Positions 6,339-11,839 of a stretch of DNA of 13,124 nt are shown here, piece by piece. The notes under the pieces were generated by a model that saw only the letters and a list, made by a program, of their open reading frames with translations, had not been told where the DNA came from and did no database searches. This DNA comes from Candidatus Uhrbacteria bacterium (GTDB lineage: Bacteria > Patescibacteriota > Patescibacteriia > UBA9934 > GWF2-40-263), in contig JABITQ010000096.1 of the NCBI GenBank assembly GCA_018700535.1, positions 1 through 13,124 on the forward strand, read 5' to 3'. Position 1 is the first letter of the stretch. Each line of letters opens with the position of its first letter. A program made the translations under genes and the position numbers.

Positions 6339-7355
6339 ATGGCACAAGCATTAACCTTTGAAAAAAAGAACATTCTTGTAACAGGCGGAGCCGGGTTTAT
6401 CGGATCTCATCTGTGTGAGCAGTTATTAAAAGACGGTCATCGGGTGATCTGTGTGGATAACTTTGCCACAGGAGATCTTAGAAATATCGATGCGTTGTTG
6501 CAGAATCCCAATTTTAAATTTATCAAACTCGACATCAATGTCGCGTTTGATCTCGAGACTTTTGCAGAACTCACACAGTTCAAACTCCCTTTCCAAGGCA
6601 TCCAAGAAATTTATCACCTTGCTTGCCCAACCTCGATCAAAAATTTTGATCAGTTTAAAATCCAAACACTCTTATCAAACTCGCTTGGTAACTATCACGT
6701 GCTTGAGCTCGCAAAAAAGTACCGTTCCAAAATCATGCTCGGGTCTAGCTCGGTTGTTTATGGATCAAGAACAGATGCATCGGGTAATGTGAAAGAGGAA
6801 GAAGAAGGTGTGGTGAAGCACCTAACGCCGCGCGCATGTTACGACGAAGGAAAGCGTTTTTCAGAAACCATGTTCGAGACGTACAAGCAGGTTCACGGAC
6901 TCGATACACGAATCGCGCGCATCTTCAGAACGTACGGACCACGCATGCCGTTATTTGATGGGCATTTGATTCCAGATTTTATTTTGAATGCACTAGATGG
7001 AAAAGACCTGGTTATGTATGGTGGGGAAGATTTCAGGACGTCACTTGTCTTTGTGACAGATCTCGTTGATGGATTGATCCGCTTTATGGGTGCAAAAGAA
7101 GTTCCAGGCCCAGTAAACATTGGCTCAGACCTTGATCACCCAATCAAAGATGTTGCAGAAATGATCATCAAAATGACAGACTCAAGTTCAAAGGCTGTTC
7201 CTGGAGAAAACTTTGAGTTCCTCTCCGAGCTCGCACTTCCATCTATTGAACGCGCAAAAGATTTTGGTTGGTTCCCGCTTGTGCGTCTTGAAGACGGATT
7301 GCGTCGTACGATTGAATACATGAAAGCAAACAAACTACTCTCAAAAAATCTATGA
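6339..7355 (+). CDS. NAD-dependent epimerase/dehydratase of the extended SDR family, UDP-glucuronate decarboxylase-like
   Basis: The product is 338 aa and cytosolic. The N-terminal NAD-binding motif TGGAGFIG is at 15-22, followed by an acidic residue after the second strand (VDN). The segments HLACPTS (93-99), PRACYDEGKR (164-173, containing the YxxxK pair Tyr168/Lys172), RIFRTYGPRMP and PVNIGS are the pattern of UDP-glucuronate decarboxylases, which make UDP-xylose. Two departures are visible: the usual TSEVYG reads SSVVYG (Glu replaced by Val139), and the usual QTRxF before the YVxDL strand reads FRTSL. The exact reaction is therefore unsure; a related 4-epimerase or other NDP-sugar modification is possible. 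It leads an operon with glycosyltransferases, so it most likely supplies a sugar donor for a surface glycan. Its stop overlaps the next start (ATGA). Confidence 0.85.
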   Translation: MAQALTFEKKNILVTGGAGFIGSHLCEQLLKDGHRVICVDNFATGDLRNIDALLQNPNFKFIKLDINVAFDLETFAELTQFKLPFQGIQEIYHLACPTSIKNFDQFKIQTLLSNSLGNYHVLELAKKYRSKIMLGSSSVVYGSRTDASGNVKEEEEGVVKHLTPRACYDEGKRFSETMFETYKQVHGLDTRIARIFRTYGPRMPLFDGHLIPDFILNALDGKDLVMYGGEDFRTSLVFVTDLVDGLIRFMGAKEVPGPVNIGSDLDHPIKDVAEMIIKMTDSSSKAVPGENFEFLSELALPSIERAKDFGWFPLVRLEDGLRRTIEYMKANKLLSKNL

Positions 7356-8017
7356 AGGTCCTCGCGCTAATTCCTGCCTACAACGAAGAGCAGACACTTG
7401 GTGAAGTGCTTAAGCACACCGCACCACATGTCGACGCAATCATCGTGGTAAACGATGGTTCTTCTGATCGCACGGCACTTATCGCACAAACGCATGGTGT
7501 GCACGTGGTCTCGCATGTGATCAATCGTGGGCTTGGTGCGGCAATTGGAACTGGGTTTGCTGCGGCAAAAAAACTCAATGCCGACATGGTGGTTACGCTC
7601 GATGCAGATGGTCAGCACGACGCCGCAGAGATTCCAAAATTCGTTGAGGCTATTGAGGGCGGAGCTGACGTTGTGATCGGATCACGAATGCTCACACGCA
7701 CAGGAATGCCTTGGTACCGACAGGTGGCAAACCTGCTTGGTAACCTCGTAACGTTTTTCTTGTTCGGTGCATGGGTGACAGACAGTCAGTCGGGGTTCCG
7801 CGCATTTAATGCGCATGCGTTGAGTAAGATTGAAATCAAAACCAATCGCATGGAGGTTTCTTCTGAGTTGATTGCCGAGTCACGACGCAACCAGTTAAAT
7901 CTCGTGGAGGTTTCAATCAAAGCGATCTACACAGATTACTCGCTCTCAAAAGGACAAAGTTTTTTTGTGGGAATCAAAACACTTCTGAAACTCGTGCTTA
8001 AACGAATCAGTGAGTAA
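7352..8017 (+). CDS. Family 2 glycosyltransferase, dolichyl/polyprenyl-phosphate mannosyltransferase (Dpm1)-like
   Basis: The product is 221 aa with a GT-A fold pattern: LIPAYNEE (6-13), VNDGSSD (33-39), NRGLGAAIGTGF (58-69), the metal/nucleotide motif LDADGQHD (83-90) with DAD at 84-86, GSRM and DSQSGFRAF (144-152). This matches Dpm1-like enzymes, which move a sugar from a nucleotide donor to a polyprenyl phosphate at the inner face of the membrane. It lacks the C-terminal transmembrane pair of GtrB/ArnC-type enzymes; only a short hydrophobic stretch near 128-142 is seen. The start overlaps the previous stop by 4 bp. The next gene encodes a small DUF2304 membrane protein, a frequent partner of this type of transferase, which might anchor it. 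Sugar and acceptor are not known. Confidence 0.87.
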   Translation: MKVLALIPAYNEEQTLGEVLKHTAPHVDAIIVVNDGSSDRTALIAQTHGVHVVSHVINRGLGAAIGTGFAAAKKLNADMVVTLDADGQHDAAEIPKFVEAIEGGADVVIGSRMLTRTGMPWYRQVANLLGNLVTFFLFGAWVTDSQSGFRAFNAHALSKIEIKTNRMEVSSELIAESRRNQLNLVEVSIKAIYTDYSLSKGQSFFVGIKTLLKLVLKRISE

Positions 8018-8022
8018 GACCT

Positions 8023-8358
8023 ATGAATCCAATTCAAATTCTGATCATCGCGTTTGCACTTTGGGCAATCACCAAAACAATCGTGCAATTTAAGAAGGGG
8101 GCTCTCACCATTGCGTGGCTCTTTTTTTGGTTTTGCTTTTGGGGGACCGCAGGTGTGGTCGCGGCTCTTCCGCAAACAACAGACGTCATCGCAAACCTCG
8201 TTGGGGTTGGTCGCGGGGCAGACCTTGTTATTTACACCTCACTCGTCGCGCTCTTTTACCTTGTGTTCCGCGTATACGTAAAAATTGAAAAAACAGAAAG
8301 AGAGATTACGCGACTCGTTCGCAAGTTAGCGATTGATGATTTAGATGACCAAAAATAA
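8023..8358 (+). CDS. DUF2304 family small membrane protein
   Basis: The product is 111 aa with three predicted membrane segments at about 3-22, 27-49 and 66-85, then a charged cytoplasmic tail (KIEKTEREITRLVRKLAI). The conserved stretch GVGRGADLVIY (61-71) followed by an aromatic membrane segment and a KxExxxxxLxR tail is the DUF2304 signature. Its biochemical role is not established. The family is typically found beside Dpm1-like glycosyltransferases, as here: the gene starts 5 bp after one GT2 and overlaps the next by 14 bp. Inference: membrane partner or anchor for a polyprenyl-phosphate sugar transferase. Confidence 0.85.
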   Translation: MNPIQILIIAFALWAITKTIVQFKKGALTIAWLFFWFCFWGTAGVVAALPQTTDVIANLVGVGRGADLVIYTSLVALFYLVFRVYVKIEKTEREITRLVRKLAIDDLDDQK

Positions 8359-9409
8359 CATGCTCCCTAAAGTCGCCATTATTTATCTCTCATATAACTC
8401 CAAGCCTTACATCGATGAGGTCTTTTCTTCGTTGAAGCAATTGAACTATCCCAAGGAGCGACTTGAGATCATTGCGGTTGATAATGATTCGTCCGATGGG
8501 AGTGCTGATATCTTCCGTGAGATGGATGGCATCACATTCTTTGGCAGCAAAGACAACCTAGGGTTTGCCGCAGGGAACAACCTAGGAATTAACCACGCAC
8601 TGCTCGAAAACGTCGATTACGTGTATTTGCTCAATGCAGACGCAAAACTGCACTCAGAGGCCATTCTAGAGGCTGTGAGGCTTGCTGAGAGTGACGAGAA
8701 GATCGGATCCGTCCAATCTCTCATGATGTTGTGGAAACAGCCTGAAATATTGAATTCAACCGGTGGCATGGTGCATTTCCTCGGATTCGGATTTGTAAAA
8801 GGAAACGGATCTCTTTGGCAGAGCGATATCGCAGATGGTTCAGAGATCACCTACGCCTCAGGAGCTGCCGTTCTCTACCGCGCATCCACACTCCGCAAGG
8901 TTGGTTTGCTCGACCCATTCTTATTTCTTTATCACGAGGATTTAGAACTTGGTTGGCGCATCAGGCTTACAGGACAAAAAAACGTCCTCTCCACAAAATC
9001 AATTGCGTATCACGATTACGAGTTTAGGCGCTCTATCAAAAAATTCTACTGGATGGAACGCAATCGTATTCTCGTTCACTTTTCACATCTACAGTGGAAG
9101 ACACTTCTGTTGCTCACGCCGTTCTTGATCGGACTCGAGATCGGACTTTTCGTTTTTGCAATCAAGGGTGGTTGGATCAAGGAGAAGCTTTTGGTGTACC
9201 GAGCGTTGCTTAGTCCAAGCTCGTGGAAGTATGTTGCAAGAAAGCGTGTGGAGAGTCGCGCGATTCGGTCTGTAACGGATAAAGAGATCGTAAGTCTCTT
9301 TACTGGTAAGATCGCGCATCAAGAGACGAGTAGTTTTGTTGTCGACAAGATCGCAAACCCAATGTTGGCAGGCGTGTGGTGGGGGGTGCGGAAGATTATT
9401 AGGTGGTGA
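8345..9409 (+). CDS. Family 2 glycosyltransferase (rhamnosyltransferase-like, WbbL type)
   Basis: The product is 354 aa from the first ATG; a second in-frame ATG at 8360 (residue 6) begins just after the upstream stop and is an equally good start. GT-A motifs are VAIIYLSYNS (10-19), AVDNDSSDGS (44-53), NLGFAAGNNLGI (71-82), the DxD-like LLNADA (95-100), ASGAAVLYR (171-179) and LYHEDLELGWRIRLTG (195-210), where HEDxELGWR is the acceptor-side motif of this family. A membrane or membrane-associated segment follows at about 253-275. Relatives transfer rhamnose or related sugars onto lipid-linked glycans. The 14-bp overlap with the DUF2304 gene implies co-translation. It is the last gene of the operon before the DUF559 element, and no ordinary terminator is visible between them. 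The sugar is not predictable. Confidence 0.88.
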   Translation: MTKNNMLPKVAIIYLSYNSKPYIDEVFSSLKQLNYPKERLEIIAVDNDSSDGSADIFREMDGITFFGSKDNLGFAAGNNLGINHALLENVDYVYLLNADAKLHSEAILEAVRLAESDEKIGSVQSLMMLWKQPEILNSTGGMVHFLGFGFVKGNGSLWQSDIADGSEITYASGAAVLYRASTLRKVGLLDPFLFLYHEDLELGWRIRLTGQKNVLSTKSIAYHDYEFRRSIKKFYWMERNRILVHFSHLQWKTLLLLTPFLIGLEIGLFVFAIKGGWIKEKLLVYRALLSPSSWKYVARKRVESRAIRSVTDKEIVSLFTGKIAHQETSSFVVDKIANPMLAGVWWGVRKIIRW

Positions 9410-9437
9410 GTTTGTTTTCATTTTTTAATCCTGTGGG

Positions 9438-9478
9438 CCCCTCCTTCCCAAGATGGGTCAAGGAGGGGTTGGGGTGGT
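9438..9478. repeat. Left hairpin/inverted repeat of the DUF559 element
   Basis: The arms CCCCTCCTT (9438-9446) and AAGGAGGGG (9460-9468) enclose a 13-nt loop that can itself pair CCCA with TGGG. The outer part continues TTGGGGTGGT. The whole unit recurs in reverse complement at 9971-10012. No T-run follows it, so it is not an ordinary terminator for the operon upstream. Confidence 0.75.
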
Positions 9479-9536
9479 TACGATCATTTCCCAACTAAAT
9501 GAATTATAAGTTTTATCGGAAGGAGACCCCTCTAAA

Positions 9537-9566
9537 TCTCCCCTTGGCAAATGTTACAAGGGGAGA
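9537..9566. repeat. Inner hairpin of the DUF559 element
   Basis: TCTCCCCTTG (9537-9546) pairs with CAAGGGGAGA (9557-9566) as a perfect 10-bp stem with a 10-nt loop. An in-frame ATG at 9551 falls in this loop and is therefore an unlikely start. The motif is related in sequence to the flanking repeats (pyrimidine arm ending CCTT, purine arm starting AAGG) but is not identical. Confidence 0.7.
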
Positions 9567-9604
9567 CTTCTCGTCTTTGTAAACAAGTGACCCTCCCTGC
9601 ATCT

Positions 9605-9964
9605 ATGGGAAAAGTCTACAATCAACATATTCAAAACGACTTTCGAAAAAAACTTCGTAACGAACCCACAAAAGCAGAGTTTATTTTGTGGCAGGAGCTT
9701 AAGGGGAGCAAGCTTGGATATAAATTTCGACGTCAGCATGGAGTGGGGGCATATGTGATTGATTTCTATTGCCCAGCACTCCGGCTCGCAATCGAAGTTG
9801 ATGGTGATACGCATTTTGAGCCAGTGGATGTGGAAAGAGATATGATTAGGACTCGATTTATTACAGAGAGGAATATTCAGTTGGTTCGTGTAAATAATGT
9901 GGATGTATATGAATCGATTGATGGAGTGATAGAATTAATTCAGCAGCAGTTTCCAGAGGGTTAA
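9605..9964 (+). CDS. DUF559 / Vsr-like PD-(D/E)XK endonuclease domain protein
   Basis: From the ATG at 9605 the product is 119 aa, a normal length for a solo DUF559 protein. The pattern is typical: AEFILWQELKG (24-34), GYKFRRQHGVGAYVIDFYCP (38-57) and LAIEVDGDTH (61-70). Asp53 and Glu64 are the likely metal-binding residues of a nuclease fold related to Vsr mismatch endonucleases, with Glu25 and His70 also conserved in the family. The biological role of solo DUF559 proteins is not established. The frame extends upstream to an ATG at 9551, but those 18 residues are encoded by a hairpin and look non-coding. No Shine-Dalgarno is visible; a weak -10-like TATAAG lies at 9505-9510. The gene sits between inverted hairpin repeats and interrupts what would otherwise be a glycan gene cluster, which suggests acquisition. 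Confidence 0.85.
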   Translation: MGKVYNQHIQNDFRKKLRNEPTKAEFILWQELKGSKLGYKFRRQHGVGAYVIDFYCPALRLAIEVDGDTHFEPVDVERDMIRTRFITERNIQLVRVNNVDVYESIDGVIELIQQQFPEG

Positions 9965-9970
9965 TCGAAG

Positions 9971-10012
9971 ACCACCCCTAACCCCTCCTTGGCTCGTCTT
10001 GAAAAGGAGGGG
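9971..10012. repeat. Right hairpin/inverted repeat of the DUF559 element
   Basis: It starts 6 bp after the DUF559 stop codon. ACCACCCCTAACCCCTCCTT (9971-9990) is followed by a 13-nt loop and AAGGAGGGG (10004-10012). It is the reverse complement of the left repeat apart from one extra T and five transitions in the loop. It could also act as a transcript-end hairpin for the DUF559 gene, but no U-run follows. Confidence 0.75.
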
Positions 10013-10037
10013 GATCTGAACAGAGTTACTGGTAACT

Positions 10038-10065
10038 AAATACCCGAACCAGTGTGTGGTTCGGG
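10038..10065 (-). terminator. Probable terminator of the minus-strand gene
   Basis: A perfect 8-bp stem CCCGAACC (10043-10050) / GGTTCGGG (10058-10065) with a 7-nt loop lies 17 bp beyond the minus-strand stop codon. Read on the minus strand it is followed by TATTTAG, a weak T-tract. On the plus strand no T-run follows, so it most likely serves the minus-strand gene. Confidence 0.5.
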
Positions 10066-10081
10066 ATGAGGGGGCGTTGGC

Positions 10082-10594
10082 CTAGGCTACTTGTATGCCA
10101 CCGGAGTATGTCATCAAGCCATTTTCGTCCAGGCCATGGCTGGGCCCTGCTCCCATGCGAGACCTTTCGATTTTTGGTTTCGCTTGGTCACGCAATTGTT
10201 CAATCAAGACGCGAGTGACAGCACTGACGTTTGATTGTCTCGAGTAGCGCATCAGCCTGCAGACGGTAGTGTCAAGGACTTCAGCGCGACACCTGGAGAT
10301 GTTCATATGAAGCATTGTTGACGTTGACCAGTGCAGCTCCTGGTTGGGATCAATGCCTTTCTTTCTGAGCGCCCTGTGAATCATTTCGTACCCAAGGATC
10401 TGCTTCAGTGCCACGAGGCGATAGTTTGCATTCCAGTTTCCGACGACATGATGGACGGAGTAGTACTGGTTGTCCATGAGGAATTTGAGCCAGTTGGCAT
10501 ACAAACCAAGCGACGCAATTGATGCCGCAAGAGTGAAGTAGCGACCGTCAGTGAGTGCAGGAGAGAGACGGAGTGGTTTTGTCGATTTCTTCAT
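10082..10594 (-). CDS. Hypothetical protein, unrecognised family
   Basis: From the ATG at 10592-10594 the product is 170 aa. The start is chosen because GGAGG (minus strand, 10601-10605) lies 6 nt upstream, the clearest ribosome-binding site in the window; a TTG nine codons further up has no such support. I do not recognise the protein. It is basic, starts KKSTKPLRLSP, has one moderately hydrophobic stretch at about 21-42 (YFTLAASIASLGLYANWLKFLM), and Arg-rich helix-like parts around 70-85 and 105-145, ending in a Gly-rich tail. There is no signal peptide, zinc motif or clear helix-turn-helix. It is the only minus-strand gene, lies between the DUF559 element and a divergent GT4 gene, and has its own promoter and terminator candidates. 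That isolation and the different translation signal hint at separate acquisition. Coding status is likely but not certain. Confidence 0.6.
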   Translation of the reverse strand: MKKSTKPLRLSPALTDGRYFTLAASIASLGLYANWLKFLMDNQYYSVHHVVGNWNANYRLVALKQILGYEMIHRALRKKGIDPNQELHWSTSTMLHMNISRCRAEVLDTTVCRLMRYSRQSNVSAVTRVLIEQLRDQAKPKIERSRMGAGPSHGLDENGLMTYSGGIQVA

Positions 10595-10611
10595 GCATAA
10601 CCTCCATCGCG

Positions 10612-10640
10612 ACCCTAGCAAACCCCTTACATGCTGTAAA
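10612..10640 (-). promoter_or_regulatory. Promoter candidate of the minus-strand gene
   Basis: On the minus strand TTTACA (10635-10640, 5 of 6 to the -35 consensus) is followed after exactly 17 bp by TAGGGT (10612-10617), a weak -10 box rescued by an upstream TGC extended element. The transcript would include the GGAGG ribosome site. It overlaps the divergent promoter at 10627-10654, and the palindrome TTACA-tgc-TGTAA (10627-10639) lies in the shared part. Confidence 0.4.
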
Positions 10641-10654
10641 GAATCTGCTAAACT
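10627..10654 (+). promoter_or_regulatory. Promoter of the GT4 pair, probably leaderless
   Basis: TTACAT (10627-10632) and TAAACT (10649-10654) are spaced by 16 bp, and the -10 box has the extended element TGC directly before it. Only 6 bases separate it from the ATG at 10661, so the mRNA should start at or next to the start codon. There is no Shine-Dalgarno. Confidence 0.5.
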
Positions 10655-10660
10655 ATTCGC

Positions 10661-11839
10661 ATGTTAAAAAACGATACTCCCAAAATTGCTCACGTCGTCT
10701 GTTCCTACCCTCCGTATCGCGGGGGGATGGGGAATGTTGCGTTTGAGTATGTTGAGCGCTTGAGGGCGCGGGGGATGAATGTGCATGTGTTTACGACTAA
10801 GCAGGGTGGGAAAGAAGTGGATGACCCTCGCTATGTGCATCGCATTCCTGGCGTGTTGAATATTGGGAACGCCGGTGTGTTGCCGTCGCTCTTCCACCGC
10901 CTCTCGGGTTTCGATCTCGTGCATCTGCACTATCCTTTTTACGGTGGAGCTGAGCCGACGATTGTGCGCAAGGCTATGCGGCACGACCAAGGGCTTATCA
11001 TGACCTATCACATGGATGCGGTTGCAAGCGGTGCAAAGGGAGCTATTTTTAGCGCGCACCGACGTTTGTTGTTTCCGTGGTTGATCAATCGCGTTGATCG
11101 TATTTTGGTAAGCACACAAGATTACGCTGACACGTCTGCACTCGCTGAGATCGACAGGGTGATGGATCGTGTTGAGGTGCATCCGTTTGGTGTCGACCTA
11201 GATCGTTTTTATCCTGGGACAGATGATGATATTCGCTCATTGCATAAAGTTAAGCACGGCGCGCCTGTGATGTTGTTTGTGGGCGGGCTTGATTCTGCAC
11301 ATCACTTCAAGGGAGTGCATGTGTTGATCGATGCGCTTGAGAAGCTTGGTCAGCATGAGTGGCATTGCTTGATTGTTGGAAGTGGAGACTTGAAAGAGAG
11401 TTATGAAAAAGCTGTCGCAGAGAAAGGTCTTGCATCGCGCGTAAGTTTTGCGGGGAATGTCTCTGACGACGACTTGCCGCGCTACTACCGCGCTGCAGAC
11501 ATGCATTTGTTTCCATCAACTAAACGCGCTGAAGCGTTTGGAATTGTTGCGGCCGAGGCTGCGGCGAGCGGTATCCCAACGATTGCCTCTGACTTGCCTG
11601 GTGTGCGCATTGTTGTGCGCGATGGTGACACAGGGCTTCTGGTCCCTCCAGAGAATGTTGAAGAGCTTAGTACAGCAATATTACTTTTGCTAGAGCAGTC
11701 TGATTTACGCGAGCGCTTTGGGTTGTCTGCGAGGCAACATGCAATGCAGTCGTTTGATTGGGAGCCATTGATTGATAAGTTAGTTGAGACATACGACTCT
11801 GTTCTTGGTCAGCAGTCTGCGCGCACGTATAAAGTATGA
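10661..11839 (+). CDS. Family 4 glycosyltransferase (GT-B fold)
   Basis: The product is 392 aa, a full-length GT4. The N-terminal acceptor-side domain has the early Gly-rich loop YPPYRGGMGNVAFEYVERL (16-34) and VHLHYP (87-92). The C-terminal donor-side domain starts near HPFGVDLDRFYP (174-185) and has LFVGGLDSAHHFKGVHVLI (205-223), LIVGSGDL (237-244), the FAGNVSDDDLPRYYRAAD strand-helix pair (263-280) and the E-x7-E motif at Glu291-Glu299 (EAFGIVAAE), which contacts the nucleotide sugar. It probably works at the cytoplasmic face of the membrane on a lipid-linked glycan. Donor and acceptor are not predictable. It has its own promoter and overlaps the next GT4 by 4 bp (ATGA), so the two form a bicistronic unit. 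Confidence 0.92.
   Translation: MLKNDTPKIAHVVCSYPPYRGGMGNVAFEYVERLRARGMNVHVFTTKQGGKEVDDPRYVHRIPGVLNIGNAGVLPSLFHRLSGFDLVHLHYPFYGGAEPTIVRKAMRHDQGLIMTYHMDAVASGAKGAIFSAHRRLLFPWLINRVDRILVSTQDYADTSALAEIDRVMDRVEVHPFGVDLDRFYPGTDDDIRSLHKVKHGAPVMLFVGGLDSAHHFKGVHVLIDALEKLGQHEWHCLIVGSGDLKESYEKAVAEKGLASRVSFAGNVSDDDLPRYYRAADMHLFPSTKRAEAFGIVAAEAAASGIPTIASDLPGVRIVVRDGDTGLLVPPENVEELSTAILLLLEQSDLRERFGLSARQHAMQSFDWEPLIDKLVETYDSVLGQQSARTYKV

Larger units (their letters stand above)
9438..10012 (+). mobile_element. Putative small mobile element: DUF559 endonuclease gene between hairpin-forming inverted repeats
   Basis: The DUF559 gene lies between two inverted copies of a roughly 41-nt sequence (9438-9478 and 9971-10012). 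Aligned as reverse complements they agree at 36 of 41 positions with one 1-nt gap, and all five differences are transitions. Each repeat is itself a hairpin with 9-bp arms CCCCTCCTT/AAGGAGGGG and a 13-nt loop. A third hairpin with a similar pyrimidine/purine motif lies inside (9537-9566). No clear target duplication flanks the unit. The layout recalls REP palindromes with their dedicated single-strand transposases (RAYT), but here the protein is a PD-(D/E)XK-type nuclease. Mobility is inferred, not shown. Confidence 0.5.

Noticed and set aside
9410..9478. Left DUF559 repeat as a simple terminator of the GT2 operon
   Set aside because: The hairpin is followed by TTGGGGTGG rather than a T-run, and it recurs as an inverted copy downstream of the nuclease gene, so an element end explains it better.
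9551..9604. Upstream ATG start extending the DUF559 protein by 18 residues
   Set aside because: The ATG lies in the loop of a perfect 10-bp hairpin and the added residues do not resemble the family; the ATG at 9605 gives the usual length.
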